A stretch of 64,000 bases of DNA from CAZNSX01 sp964575845 (GTDB lineage Bacteria; UBA8248; CAZNSX01), in contig CAZNSX010000003.1 in the NCBI GenBank assembly GCA_964575845.1, forward strand, positions 523,493 to 587,492, in the 5' to 3' direction. The notes beneath the pieces are model-generated. The model made no database searches. It was not told the origin of the DNA and saw nothing but the letters and a program-made list of their open reading frames with translations. Position numbers and translations under genes: made by a program. Of the stretch, positions 17,081 to 25,440 are shown in pieces. The first letter of the stretch is position 1, and every line of letters starts with the position of its first letter.

Positions 17081-18253
17081 GTGAGGACAGGGACATTGAA
17101 AGCTGATCCAAAAGGAGTGCTCACGGGAGCCCAATACCTGGACGGCGACCACGCCTGCTGTGAGGGTGCGCTCGCCGCGGGCTGCCGCTTTGTGGCGGGC
17201 TACCCCATAACCCCCTCCACGGAGGTTGTAGAAAGGTTTGCCCAGAGGATTCCACTCGTGGGGGGGGTCTTCATCCAGATGGAAGACGAGCTCGCCTCAT
17301 CCATAGCCATTCTGGGAGCCGCTTGGGCGGGTGTCAAGAGCATGACCGTCACCTCGGGCCCCGGCTTCTCCCTCATGATGGAACACATAGGCCTGGCAGC
17401 CATGCTGGAGACCCCTTGCGTTTTTGTGAATGTCCAGCGGGGAGGTCCGTCAACAGGCCTGCCCACCTTGCCCGGGCAGGCGGACATGATGCAGGCCCGA
17501 TGGGGCTCCCATGGGGATTATGAGATTATCGCCCTCTCTCCCAACTCCCCGCAGGAGTGCTTCGACCTCATGATCAGGGCCTTTAACCTTTCGGAGCAGT
17601 ACAGGGTTCCCGTGCTCTTCATGACGGATGAATGCGTGGGACATATGACCGAGAAGGTAGTTATACCCCCGGCTGAGGAGATCGAGATCTACCCCAGGCG
17701 CTTCACCAAGGCTAAGCCCGGTGAATACCTGCCCTTTAAGTCCGGGCCGGATATGGTGCCCGATTTAGTGAAGGCGGGCGAGGGCTACCGCTTCCACGTG
17801 ACGGGGCTCACCCACGACGAGAGGGGCTACCCCGTCATGAATGCCGACGCCCAGGAGAAGCTGGTCAGAAGGCTCATCGACAAGATAAGGCTTAAGGCTG
17901 AGGAGATTTCCCTCTTTGAGAAGGAGGGCCTCGAGGGGGCCGAGGTGGTGGTCATCTCCTACGGGATCACCTCCCGGGTAGCCGTCAGGGCTATGGAGAT
18001 GGCGAAAAGGGAAGGGGTGAAGGTGGGCCACCTGAGGCTTCAGGTGGTGTGGCCTTTCCCCGAGAAGAAGATCTCTGCGCTCGCCGGGAGGGTCAAGGCC
18101 TTCGTGGTCCCCGAGCTTAACTACGGCCAGATTGCTCTGGAGGTGGAGCGGGTGGCCTGCGGAAGAACAAAAACCATTTGCGTCCCTCATGGGGGCGGCA
18201 CAGTGCATCGGCCTGAGGTTATCTGCGAGGCCATAGTGGAGGCGGTGAGATGA
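17081..18253 (+). CDS. korA: 2-oxoglutarate:ferredoxin oxidoreductase, alpha subunit, copy 1
   Basis: A 390-residue subunit of the pyruvate/2-oxoglutarate:ferredoxin oxidoreductase superfamily. It shows the pyrimidine-binding family motif GYPITPSTEVVE (~44-55), QMEDELASSIAILGAAWAG, TVTSGPGFSLMMEH and QRGGPSTGLPTLPGQAD. These four are standard for KorA and VorA alpha chains. The start is GTG at 17081, 12 bases after korD. The stop overlaps the korB start as ATGA, indicating translational coupling. Substrate is taken as 2-oxoglutarate because the gene sits in a citric-acid-cycle block; related 2-oxoacids remain possible. Confidence 0.88.
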   Translation: MRTGTLKADPKGVLTGAQYLDGDHACCEGALAAGCRFVAGYPITPSTEVVERFAQRIPLVGGVFIQMEDELASSIAILGAAWAGVKSMTVTSGPGFSLMMEHIGLAAMLETPCVFVNVQRGGPSTGLPTLPGQADMMQARWGSHGDYEIIALSPNSPQECFDLMIRAFNLSEQYRVPVLFMTDECVGHMTEKVVIPPAEEIEIYPRRFTKAKPGEYLPFKSGPDMVPDLVKAGEGYRFHVTGLTHDERGYPVMNADAQEKLVRRLIDKIRLKAEEISLFEKEGLEGAEVVVISYGITSRVAVRAMEMAKREGVKVGHLRLQVVWPFPEKKISALAGRVKAFVVPELNYGQIALEVERVACGRTKTICVPHGGGTVHRPEVICEAIVEAVR

Positions 18254-19107
18254 TGCCGGAGAACCCCATGGGGGCGTTCCTTCGCATGGACAGAATCCCC
18301 CACATCTGGTGCCCAGGTTGTGGAATAGGCACCTCGGTTAACTGCTTTGCCAGAGCCCTCACCGACTGTGAGATACCCCTGGATAAGGTGTGCGTGGTAT
18401 CGGGCATAGGTTGCACGGGTCGGGTCGCCGGCTATATCAAGCTGGATTCCTTCCACACGACCCACGGCCGGGCCATCCCCTTCGCCACGGGCTTGAAGCT
18501 TGCGAACCCGGAGCTCGAAGTGGTGGTCTATAGCGGCGACGGCGACCTCATAGCGATCGGCGGCAACCACTTCATCCATGCCGCCCGGCGAAACTTGGAC
18601 CTCCTTATCATCTGCGTCAATAACTTCAACTACGCCATGACCGGGGGACAGGTTGCGCCCACTACCCCCCTCACGGCCACGGCCACCACCAGCCCTTACG
18701 GCTGCTTCGAGCAGCCCTTCAACCTTCCCTACTTGGCGGAGTCCAGTGGTGCGGTCTACGTGGCTCGATGGACCACCTACCACGTGCGTCAAGTCCAAAG
18801 GTCAATGGCAGAAGCCTTGAGGAAACGCGGTTTTCGCTTCATCGAGGTAATTTCCCCCTGTCCCACCCTCTTCGAGAGGCGAAACCGCCTGGGGGATGGA
18901 CTCACCAGGATGAGGTTTTACAAGGAAAATACTGAAGTGAAGAATGGGGCGGAGACCCGTGAACTCGATATCCCCTTCCAGGGGAAGATCATCGTGGGCA
19001 AGTTTGTGGATAAAGAGAGGCCCACTTACGTCAGTTCCATGAACGAACGCTTGAGCCAGATGCTGGGAGATAAATATACCGAGTACAGGGGGGCCCGATG
19101 GGCGTGA
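18250..19107 (+). CDS. korB: 2-oxoglutarate:ferredoxin oxidoreductase, beta (ThDP) subunit, copy 1
   Basis: A 285-residue ThDP-binding subunit. The [4Fe-4S]/cofactor-proximal cysteines appear in HIWCPGCGIGT (~17-27), and the ThDP/Mg site in YSGDGDLIAIGGNHF with the downstream NNFNYAMTGGQ. This GDG...NN pattern is the hallmark of the family. It overlaps korA by 4 bases and korC by 10 bases, so stoichiometric synthesis is likely. CPTLFERRN replaces the typical CPT(Y/F)xxRN stretch only slightly. Confidence 0.9.
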   Translation: MMPENPMGAFLRMDRIPHIWCPGCGIGTSVNCFARALTDCEIPLDKVCVVSGIGCTGRVAGYIKLDSFHTTHGRAIPFATGLKLANPELEVVVYSGDGDLIAIGGNHFIHAARRNLDLLIICVNNFNYAMTGGQVAPTTPLTATATTSPYGCFEQPFNLPYLAESSGAVYVARWTTYHVRQVQRSMAEALRKRGFRFIEVISPCPTLFERRNRLGDGLTRMRFYKENTEVKNGAETRELDIPFQGKIIVGKFVDKERPTYVSSMNERLSQMLGDKYTEYRGARWA

Positions 19108-19643
19108 TAGAAATAAAAATAGGAGGTTTCGGAGGGCAGGGGGTCATCCTTGCGGGGATCATCATCGGCAAGGCGGCAGCCCTCTTTGCAGGAAAACACT
19201 CGACCCTCACGCAGAGCTTCGGTCCCGAGGCCAGGGGCAGCGCCTGCAGCGCGCAGGTCATAGTGAGCGATGAGAAGATCCTCTACCCCTACGTCACGGC
19301 GCCCGATATTCTTGTGATCATGAGCCAGGAGGCCTATAATAGGTTTTCGCCTGAGATGCGTCAGGATGGCCTTCTGCTCTTGGAGCAGGACCTTGTCAAG
19401 CCTGATGGCCTTAAAGAGGGGGTCAGGGTTTACGGGGTTCCGGCCACGAGACTCGCTGAGGAGCTGGGAAGGAGGGTCGTCCTGAATATTGTGATGGTGG
19501 GATTCTTGACGGCCGTGACGAAGCTGGTCGAGGCCGACGCGATGCGACATGCGGTGGAGAGCACAGTGCCTGGAGGAACCGAGGAGCTTAATCTCAAGGC
19601 CTTTGAGAAGGGCTATGCTTACGGGCTGGAGCTCGTGAGCTAA
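19098..19643 (+). CDS. korC: 2-oxoglutarate:ferredoxin oxidoreductase, gamma subunit, copy 1
   Basis: A 181-residue CoA-binding gamma chain. The N-terminal GGFGGQGVILAGIIIGKAA and SFGPEARGSACSAQVIVSD are family signatures, and the C-terminus GGTEELNLKAFEKGY matches KorC/PorC. It overlaps korB by 10 bases and is followed by a strong terminator at 19666, closing the first kor operon. Confidence 0.9.
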   Translation: MGVIEIKIGGFGGQGVILAGIIIGKAAALFAGKHSTLTQSFGPEARGSACSAQVIVSDEKILYPYVTAPDILVIMSQEAYNRFSPEMRQDGLLLLEQDLVKPDGLKEGVRVYGVPATRLAEELGRRVVLNIVMVGFLTAVTKLVEADAMRHAVESTVPGGTEELNLKAFEKGYAYGLELVS

Positions 19644-19665
19644 AAACCTGGATAGAGCAGAGCCG

Positions 19666-19689
19666 GGAGCCCGGAAGGGCTCCTTTTTT
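19666..19689 (+). terminator. strong rho-independent terminator after korC copy 1
   Basis: A perfect 7-bp GC-rich stem (19666-19672 with 19677-19683) with a GGAA tetraloop is followed immediately by six T residues. It separates the two kor operons. Confidence 0.92.
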
Positions 19690-19693
19690 GCAT

Positions 19694-19722
19694 TTTGCCC
19701 GTAATTGGTGTAAAATTATACT
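19694..19722 (+). promoter_or_regulatory. candidate promoter of the second kor operon
   Basis: TATACT at 19717-19722 is a good -10; TTTGCC at 19694-19699 is a weak -35 at a 17-base spacer. It lies just after the terminator of the first kor set and 150 bases before korD copy 2. Confidence 0.45.
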
Positions 19723-19738
19723 AGTGAATGGGGATATG

Positions 19739-19765
19739 TGTCATCCTGTGCTCCGCAGGATGACA
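19739..19765 (+). repeat. perfect 10-bp inverted repeat (REP-like hairpin)
   Basis: TGTCATCCTG (19739-19748) and CAGGATGACA (19756-19765) are perfect complements around a 7-base loop, followed by AAATTTTT. It lies within the leader of the second kor operon. It could act as an attenuator, an operator or a remnant of a dispersed palindromic repeat. Confidence 0.6.
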
Positions 19766-19871
19766 AATTTTTGCCTGTCTCCACAGATGAATCCCCTCTA
19801 GGAACCACACGCCCCCCGGGAGGGATCTTTCTCCCCGGCAGGCCAATCTCCCGAGGGAGGGAAAATTTGCT

Positions 19872-20099
19872 GTGGCGCGAAAGAAGAAGGCCAGGATTGA
19901 GATAAACAACGCCTGGTGCACGGGCTGCCGCATCTGCGTCGATGTGTGCCCCACCAAGGTTCTGGATATGCGGGGCGATAAGGCCTACGTGAAAAACCTC
20001 GAGGCCTGCACCCTGTGTGCCCTTTGTGAGCTCAAGTGCCCTGACTTCGCCATCGAGGTCTTTGAGGTCGAGGAAAAGGAAAGGGTGGGTGAAGACTGA
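19872..20099 (+). CDS. 2-oxoacid:ferredoxin oxidoreductase, delta (ferredoxin) subunit, copy 2
   Basis: A 75-residue ferredoxin-like subunit with cluster motifs CTGCRICVDVCP and CTLCALCELKCP. The start is GTG at 19872, with GGAGG upstream at a rather long spacing. It begins the second D-A-B-C set and overlaps the alpha-subunit start by 11 bases. Compared with copy 1 it lacks part of the basic N-terminal extension. Confidence 0.88.
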   Translation: MARKKKARIEINNAWCTGCRICVDVCPTKVLDMRGDKAYVKNLEACTLCALCELKCPDFAIEVFEVEEKERVGED

Positions 20100-21234
20100 A
20101 GTTGGGGTGAAGAGGCTCCTTCAGGGAAACGAGGCCTGCGCCGAGGGAGCGGTGCTGGCCGGCTGCCGTTTTTTTGCGGGCTACCCCATAACGCCCTCCT
20201 CAGAGATTGCCGAGTACCTCTCCATGCGGCTCCCTCAGGTGGGGGGCAGGTTCATCCAGATGGAGGACGAGATAGCCTCCATGGCGGCCATCATAGGTGC
20301 CTCCCTTGCAGGGGTGAAGTCGATGACCGCAACCAGCGGTCCGGGCTTCTCCCTGAAACAGGAGAACATAGGCTTTGCCTGCCTGACGGAGGTGCCCTGC
20401 GTGATAGTCAACGTCCAGCGGGGGGGACCCAGCTCGGGCCTTCCCACCTCGCCCTCTCAGGCCGACATCATGCAGACCCGGTGGGGGACCCACGGCGACC
20501 ATCCCATGATGGCACTCTGTCCTAGTTCCGTGGAGGAGACCCTGCATCTGACCGTTGAATGTTTCAACCTCTCCGAGCGCTTCAGAAACCCGGTGGTGCT
20601 CCTTGTGGATGAAATCGTGGGCCACATGCGCGAGGCCATCCGGATCCCCGAGCAGGGGGAGGTCGAGGTGGTGGACCGGGTGAGGCCGACGTGTCCCCCG
20701 GAGGAGTATCTTCCCTACGACAACTCGGGCCCAGACGTTAACCCCATGGCCCCTTTCGGCGAGGGCTATCGCTACCATGTGACTGGCCTCATGCACGATG
20801 AGACGGGCTTCCCCACGGCAAATCCCGAGGTCATCTCGGCCTGCCTTGAGCGCATCCACCGGAAGATAGCCAGCAAGGCGGACGAGATAATCAGGTGGGA
20901 GGAGTTCATGCTGGAAGATGCCGAGGTGGCCATTTTCTCCTTCGGGGCCACGGCCCGCTCCGCCAAAGCGGCCGTGAGGCTCGCCCGTGCGGAGGGGATT
21001 CGGGCTGGCCTCTTCCGAGCCATAACCATCTGGCCTTTCCCGGAGAGGGCGCTTTCGGTCCTGGCCCAGAGGGTCCGGCACCTCCTAGTGGCGGAGATGA
21101 ACCTGGGCCAGGCGGTGCTGGAGGTAGAGCGCTCGGTGAGGCGCACCTCCGCCGAGGTATCGGGCGTCTTCAAGGCCAACGGCGAAGCCATAACCCCAGA
21201 GGAGATCCTGGCGAGGGTCAGGGAGGTGGCTTAG
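20089..21234 (+). CDS. 2-oxoacid:ferredoxin oxidoreductase, alpha subunit, copy 2
   Basis: A 381-residue alpha chain of the same family as copy 1, clearly homologous through most of its length: GYPITPSSEIAE, QMEDEIASMAAIIGAS, ATSGPGFSLKQEN, QRGGPSSGLPTSPSQAD. I place the start at GTG 20089, inside the end of the ferredoxin gene; a longer reading from 20017 would run through that gene and adds unrelated residues. Another GTG at 20107 is possible. The next gene begins directly after the stop. Whether the two alpha chains differ in substrate (2-oxoglutarate against branched-chain oxoacids or pyruvate) cannot be told by eye. Confidence 0.87.
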   Translation: MKTEVGVKRLLQGNEACAEGAVLAGCRFFAGYPITPSSEIAEYLSMRLPQVGGRFIQMEDEIASMAAIIGASLAGVKSMTATSGPGFSLKQENIGFACLTEVPCVIVNVQRGGPSSGLPTSPSQADIMQTRWGTHGDHPMMALCPSSVEETLHLTVECFNLSERFRNPVVLLVDEIVGHMREAIRIPEQGEVEVVDRVRPTCPPEEYLPYDNSGPDVNPMAPFGEGYRYHVTGLMHDETGFPTANPEVISACLERIHRKIASKADEIIRWEEFMLEDAEVAIFSFGATARSAKAAVRLARAEGIRAGLFRAITIWPFPERALSVLAQRVRHLLVAEMNLGQAVLEVERSVRRTSAEVSGVFKANGEAITPEEILARVREVA

Positions 21235-22071
21235 ATGTTCGACTACAAGAAATATCTTCGGATGAGTAAGATGCCCCACATATGGTGCCCTGGATGTGGA
21301 GATGGTATAGTCATGAAGGCCCTCACCAGGGCCGTGGATAAAGTGGGGTGGGAGAAGGACGAGGTGGCCCTTGTGTCGGGCATAGGCTGCTCAAGCCGTC
21401 TGCCGGGCTACATGGACTTCAACACCCTCCACACCACCCACGGCAGGCCCATTGCGTTTGCCACGGGGATAAAGATGGTCAGACCGGAGCTTCACGTCCT
21501 TGTGGTTACGGGCGACGGGGATGCCGTCGCCATAGGCGGCAACCACTTCATCCACGCGTGCCGCCGCAATATCGGCATGACCGTCGTCCTCTTCAATAAC
21601 AGCATATACGGAATGACGGGGGGGCAGTACTCGCCGACAACCCCAGAGGGTTTCAAGGCCAGCACCTCCCCTTACGGGCACGTCGAGAATGCCTTTGATA
21701 TCGGGGGACTGGCCGTTGCCGCAGGGGCGAACTTCGTGGCCCGTAGCACGACCCACCATGCGGTGCATCTCTCCCGCATGCTCGAGATGGGCATGCGGAA
21801 GAAGGGGTTCTCCCTGGTGGAAGTCATCTGCCAGTGCCCCACCTACTTCGGCCGAAAGAACCGCCAGCTCTGGGCCTCAGATATGATGAACTGGTACAAA
21901 GAGATCTCCGTGAGTGTGGAGAAGGCCAAGGGGATGAGCCCGGAGGAGCTTGAGGGCAAAGTGGTGATCGGCGTTCTGGCCGATAGGGATAAGCCCGAGT
22001 ACACGGAGCAGTATGAGAAGGTTATAGCCGCGGCCCAGGAAGAGGTGCGCCTTGCCGCGGCGCGGCTCTGA
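21235..22071 (+). CDS. 2-oxoacid:ferredoxin oxidoreductase, beta (ThDP) subunit, copy 2
   Basis: A 278-residue ThDP subunit with HIWCPGCGDGIVMKAL, VTGDGDAVAIGGNHF and NNSIYGMTGGQYSPTTP. The last stretch, with NNxIYGMTGGQxSPTTP, is closest to the classical KorB pattern, whereas copy 1 reads NNFNYAMTGGQVAPTTP. On that basis copy 2 is the more typical 2-oxoglutarate enzyme and copy 1 may have diverged. It starts at the base after the alpha-subunit stop codon. Confidence 0.88.
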   Translation: MFDYKKYLRMSKMPHIWCPGCGDGIVMKALTRAVDKVGWEKDEVALVSGIGCSSRLPGYMDFNTLHTTHGRPIAFATGIKMVRPELHVLVVTGDGDAVAIGGNHFIHACRRNIGMTVVLFNNSIYGMTGGQYSPTTPEGFKASTSPYGHVENAFDIGGLAVAAGANFVARSTTHHAVHLSRMLEMGMRKKGFSLVEVICQCPTYFGRKNRQLWASDMMNWYKEISVSVEKAKGMSPEELEGKVVIGVLADRDKPEYTEQYEKVIAAAQEEVRLAAARL

Positions 22072-22094
22072 GAGGCCATGGCGGAGGGCGGAGG

Positions 22095-22646
22095 ATGACC
22101 GAGAGGTATGAGGTGCGGTTCAGCGGCGCCGGCGGCCAGGGGCTCATCCTTGCGGGGGTGATCTTCGCCGAAGCTGCCGCCATCTATGACGGGAAGAACG
22201 CCATACAGAGCCAATCTTACGGGCCCGAGGCTCGGGGCGGGGCCAGCAAGTCGGAAGTGATCATCAGCGATGGAGAGATCGACTACCCAAAGGCCACGCA
22301 CATAGATGCTCTGCTCGCCTTGACCCAGGAATCATGCGACAAATACTCAAAGGACCTCAAGGCGGGGGCCATAGTTCTGGTGGACTCTGAGCGCGTGAAG
22401 GAGGTTCCCCGGGGGAATTTCAAGGTCTACGCCATGCCCATCATCGAGACGGCCCGCTCGGTGGGGAGGACGGTGGTGGCCAACATCGTAGCCCTGGGCG
22501 CAATGACGGAGCTGACCGGCCTGATTTCGAAAGAGTCTGTGGAGAAGGCCGTCCTTGGGAGGGTGCCCAAGGGGACGGAGAACCTGAACAAGAGGGCTTT
22601 GGAAGCAGGATTTGAACAGGCAAGGCTCCTGAAGGAGAAGAGCTAA
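22095..22646 (+). CDS. 2-oxoacid:ferredoxin oxidoreductase, gamma subunit, copy 2
   Basis: A 183-residue gamma chain with FSGAGGQGLILAGVIFAEAA, SYGPEARGGASKSEVIISD and GTENLNKRALEAGFE. It differs from copy 1 mainly in the motif after GPEARG, with a Lys-Ser-Glu in place of Ser-Ala-Gln. The stop codon overlaps the left arm of a terminator-like hairpin at 22645, which would close this operon before ndk. Confidence 0.88.
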   Translation: MTERYEVRFSGAGGQGLILAGVIFAEAAAIYDGKNAIQSQSYGPEARGGASKSEVIISDGEIDYPKATHIDALLALTQESCDKYSKDLKAGAIVLVDSERVKEVPRGNFKVYAMPIIETARSVGRTVVANIVALGAMTELTGLISKESVEKAVLGRVPKGTENLNKRALEAGFEQARLLKEKS

Positions 22647-22704
22647 AAGGGAGAAAGCTGCGGGCGGGGACACTGAGGTGCCCTCCGCCATCCCTTTTAT
22701 TTTT
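22645..22704 (+). terminator. extended terminator after the second kor operon
   Basis: An outer 8-bp stem (22645-22652 with 22691-22698) encloses an inner GC-rich stem formed by GGCGG and CCGCC. T-rich sequence follows (22695-22704). The left arm overlaps the korC stop codon. Confidence 0.6.
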
Positions 22705-22724
22705 GTCCTCATGGAGGGGAAATG

Positions 22725-23141
22725 ATGGAGAGAACCCTCTGCATTATCAAGCCCGATGCCATGGAGCGGGGGCTGGCTGGAAAAATCCTCACTCGCCTTG
22801 AGCAGGGAGGGTTCCGCCCCGTTGCCATGAAACTCCTCCACCTGACCATGGCGCAGGCCGAAGGCTTTTATCAGGTTCACCGGGAGCGGCCCTTTTTCGA
22901 GAGTTTGACCCGCTACATGTCCTCAGGCCGCTCTCTGGTCATGGTCCTTGAGAAGGAAAAGGCCATCTCGGAGCTCCGGTCCCTCATGGGCGCCACCGAA
23001 CCTGCTAAGGCCGAAGAGGGGAGCATAAGAAAGGAGCTCGGTCAGTCGATAGAGCGAAACTCAATCCACGGGAGCGATGGGCCTGAGACGGCTGCCTTCG
23101 AAATCTCTTACTTCTTCGGACAAATGGACCTTTTTGGCTGA
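22725..23141 (+). CDS. ndk: nucleoside diphosphate kinase
   Basis: A 138-residue cytosolic kinase transferring gamma-phosphate between nucleoside tri- and diphosphates. ERTLCIIKPDAMERG at the N-terminus and the phosphohistidine motif NSIHGSDGPETA (His115) are diagnostic. Length is normal. The ATG at 22725 is preferred to the tandem ATG at 22722, given the distance from GGAGG (22713-22717). It is the last gene of the rightward block that began with citrate synthase. Association of ndk with sucCD/kor fits nucleotide balancing around succinyl-CoA synthetase, which is an inference. Confidence 0.96.
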   Translation: MERTLCIIKPDAMERGLAGKILTRLEQGGFRPVAMKLLHLTMAQAEGFYQVHRERPFFESLTRYMSSGRSLVMVLEKEKAISELRSLMGATEPAKAEEGSIRKELGQSIERNSIHGSDGPETAAFEISYFFGQMDLFG

Positions 23142-23527
23142 AGACTTGAGGCAAAAACTCAAGCCCCGCCCGGAGAGCTCTAGACGGCCTCCCTTATCTC
23201 CGCCTGATGGGGTATGGTGAGGCGGGCGCTCCATACTCGCTTGAGCCTTTCTCTCCTTGTCCAAAGCCCCAATGAACAGCATGAAGCTAACTCTGAATTC
23301 CGGGCTGAAGGGCCCCCTTCTCAAAGCCTTTCCTCTGAAGGGTTAACTTAGCCTACAGATGACGAAAGTGGGAGCCCCTGAAGTTAAAAGCCGATTGACA
23401 CTGGAGAGCCGCCGGTGTTATATTCGGCTCCGTCTCTGAAGCGTTCTCTTCCGTGAGGTAGGCCGCCAGAGGGCCTACCGGGGATCCCGCCTTAATCGCA
23501 AGGCCTTAGCTAAACGGGGAGGTTAGC
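23142..23527. other. 386-base gap with a strong promoter
   Basis: No ORF with coding character is visible. The only clear element is the sigma70 promoter at 23395-23424. The part nearest ndk shows no convincing intrinsic terminator. Confidence 0.6.
23395..23424 (+). promoter_or_regulatory. strong sigma70 promoter for the SDR-amidohydrolase genes
   Basis: TTGACA (23395-23400), an 18-base spacer and TATATT (23419-23424) give an almost consensus promoter. It lies about 100 bases upstream of the SDR start and reads in the same direction. Confidence 0.7.
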
Positions 23528-24307
23528 ATGCGCTTGAAGGACAGAGTTGCCATTGTTACGGGGGGCGGCCAGGGCATAGGTCAGGCCCACTGCCTTAGGC
23601 TTGCCGAGGAGGGGGCCAAGGTGGCAATAGCCGATATCAATGTTCCCGGCTCTCACGATACAGAGCGGATGATCAAAGAGAAAGGGGGCTCGGCCCTCGT
23701 GGTCCCTACCGACATCACCAAAGAAGAGGCCGTAAAGGAACTCGTGAAAAAGGTGATGGATGAGTGGGGAACCATCGACATACTGGTGAATAATTCCGGC
23801 ATCGCCGGCCCCACCAAGAACATAGAGGATATTACCCTGGAGGAGTGGGAGGGGACGATGGCCGTCAACCTCCGGGGCATGTTTCTCTGCTGCAAGCACT
23901 GTATTCCCATAATGAAAAAGAACCGCCGGGGCTGGATCGTCAACATATCATCTGTGAGCGGCAAGCGGGTTCTCACTCAGCGCACCCCCTACACCACATC
24001 CAAGATGGGGGTCATTGGCCTCACGCGGACCCTGGCGGCTGAGGTCGGGCAGTCGGGAATCAGGGTTAATGCCATCTGTCCGGGAGCAACGGCCGGCCCC
24101 AGGATAGAGGGGGTTCTCAAGGGGATCATGGAGCACACGGGCAAGAGCCGGGAGGAGGCAGCCGAGGAGTTCGTGGGAGGCTCCGTCCTCAAGTGCTTCG
24201 TCGAGCCCACGGACATAGCGGCCATGGTTGTCTTCCTATGCAGTGATGAGTCCCGGATGATGACGGGACAGGATATCAATGTATCGGCGGGCCTCGTGAT
24301 GTATTGA
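23528..24307 (+). CDS. short-chain dehydrogenase/reductase
   Basis: A 259-residue classical SDR, NAD(P)-dependent. The cofactor loop is TGGGQGIGQA (11-20), with an acidic residue (ADIN) after the second strand, which favours NAD. NNSGIAG replaces the usual NNAG with a serine. The catalytic pair is in PYTTSKMG (Tyr155, Lys159), after the serine-bearing NISSVSG. The substrate is unknown; the family includes many cyclic-alcohol and sugar-acid dehydrogenases. The start ATG follows GGGGAGGT. It lies 19 bases before the amidohydrolase gene, so the two may act in one pathway. Confidence 0.88.
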   Translation: MRLKDRVAIVTGGGQGIGQAHCLRLAEEGAKVAIADINVPGSHDTERMIKEKGGSALVVPTDITKEEAVKELVKKVMDEWGTIDILVNNSGIAGPTKNIEDITLEEWEGTMAVNLRGMFLCCKHCIPIMKKNRRGWIVNISSVSGKRVLTQRTPYTTSKMGVIGLTRTLAAEVGQSGIRVNAICPGATAGPRIEGVLKGIMEHTGKSREEAAEEFVGGSVLKCFVEPTDIAAMVVFLCSDESRMMTGQDINVSAGLVMY

Positions 24308-24326
24308 CGAATATTGGGGAAAGCCA

Positions 24327-25313
24327 ATGGACAAGCGCGCTATCGATGTTCACAGCCATGCCCTGACCCCAGAGGCAGTGGAGCTGGTCCAGAAAGAGGC
24401 ATCCCGCCGGCCGGTCCCTGGCGACTTCGCCGCTCAAGAATCGAGGGAAATTAACCGAAGACTGAGCAAGGGGTGGAGCGAACTTATGCTTGACCCCCAG
24501 AAGGTTCTCAGGGAAATGGACCGCCGTAGGATAGACATAGCCCTGCACTCTCCCCCGCCCTATGCTTTCTACTATTGGGCTGAAGGTGAATTAGGCACAA
24601 GGCTCGCACGGATGACCAATGACTACATAGCGAGCATCTGCCGGAGCTTTCCCGATCGCTTCCTCGGCCTTGCGGATGTACCCCTTCAAAACGGGGAGGA
24701 AGCCGTCAAAGAGCTCAGGAGGGCGGTTAAGGAACTCGGCCTCAAGGGGGCGGCTATCGCCTCCAACATCAACGGCCGCCTTCTGGATGACCCCGGGTTC
24801 GACCCATTCTTCCGGGAGGCCGAGGACCTCAAGGCCTTTATTTTCATTCATCCCCACGATGTGGCGGGTGCCGACAGGCTCCAGCCCTTCTATCTTACGA
24901 ATCTCATAGGAAACCCCTTGGATACAACTATCGCCGCCGTCCGCCTGATCCTGAGCGGAACCTTTGAGCGCTACCCTGGGCTTAAGATTTGTCTGGCTCA
25001 CGGGGGGGGGCATCTCCCCTACATCCGGGGGAGACTGGACCACGGCTGGGAGGCCAGGCCCGATGTCAAGAAAACACCCCATCCCCCCAGCCACTATTTC
25101 CGCTACCTTTACTTTGACACCATAAGCTTTTACAGGCCCACTCTCCGCTTTCTCGCCGAGACGGTGGGCGATGACCACGTGCTCCTGGGGACCGACTTCC
25201 CCTTCGACATGGCTGAAGATGACCCGGTGGGCTTTGTAGAGGGGGCGGGCCTGGCCAAGGCGTCCAAGGAGCGGATCTTGGGGGGGACGGCCGCTGAGCT
25301 CCTGGGCCTTTGA
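24327..25313 (+). CDS. ACMSD-type amidohydrolase or decarboxylase
   Basis: A 328-residue TIM-barrel metal enzyme of the amidohydrolase-2 family (PF04909). That family includes 2-amino-3-carboxymuconate-semialdehyde decarboxylase and resorcylate decarboxylases. Metal ligands are visible in DVHSHALTPE (His9, His11), IFIHPHDVAG, CLAHGGGHLPY and the terminal aspartate in LLGTDFPFDM. The inserted segment with SPPPYAFYY is typical of the ACMSD group. Members decarboxylate or hydrolyse aromatic or cyclic acids. The actual substrate is not determinable, but the neighbouring SDR and cyclase support a small catabolic set. Confidence 0.85.
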   Translation: MDKRAIDVHSHALTPEAVELVQKEASRRPVPGDFAAQESREINRRLSKGWSELMLDPQKVLREMDRRRIDIALHSPPPYAFYYWAEGELGTRLARMTNDYIASICRSFPDRFLGLADVPLQNGEEAVKELRRAVKELGLKGAAIASNINGRLLDDPGFDPFFREAEDLKAFIFIHPHDVAGADRLQPFYLTNLIGNPLDTTIAAVRLILSGTFERYPGLKICLAHGGGHLPYIRGRLDHGWEARPDVKKTPHPPSHYFRYLYFDTISFYRPTLRFLAETVGDDHVLLGTDFPFDMAEDDPVGFVEGAGLAKASKERILGGTAAELLGL

Positions 25314-25440
25314 GCAGGGGGCCCGGGCGGGCGAAAGTTTTCCCCAGGGGGGGCCAGCTCAAGGCGCAGACTCTTCACTGTCAAATCTCCAGCAGGTAGG
25401 CCAGGGGTTACACCACAGGCGGGAGAGGACAACTTAGAGG

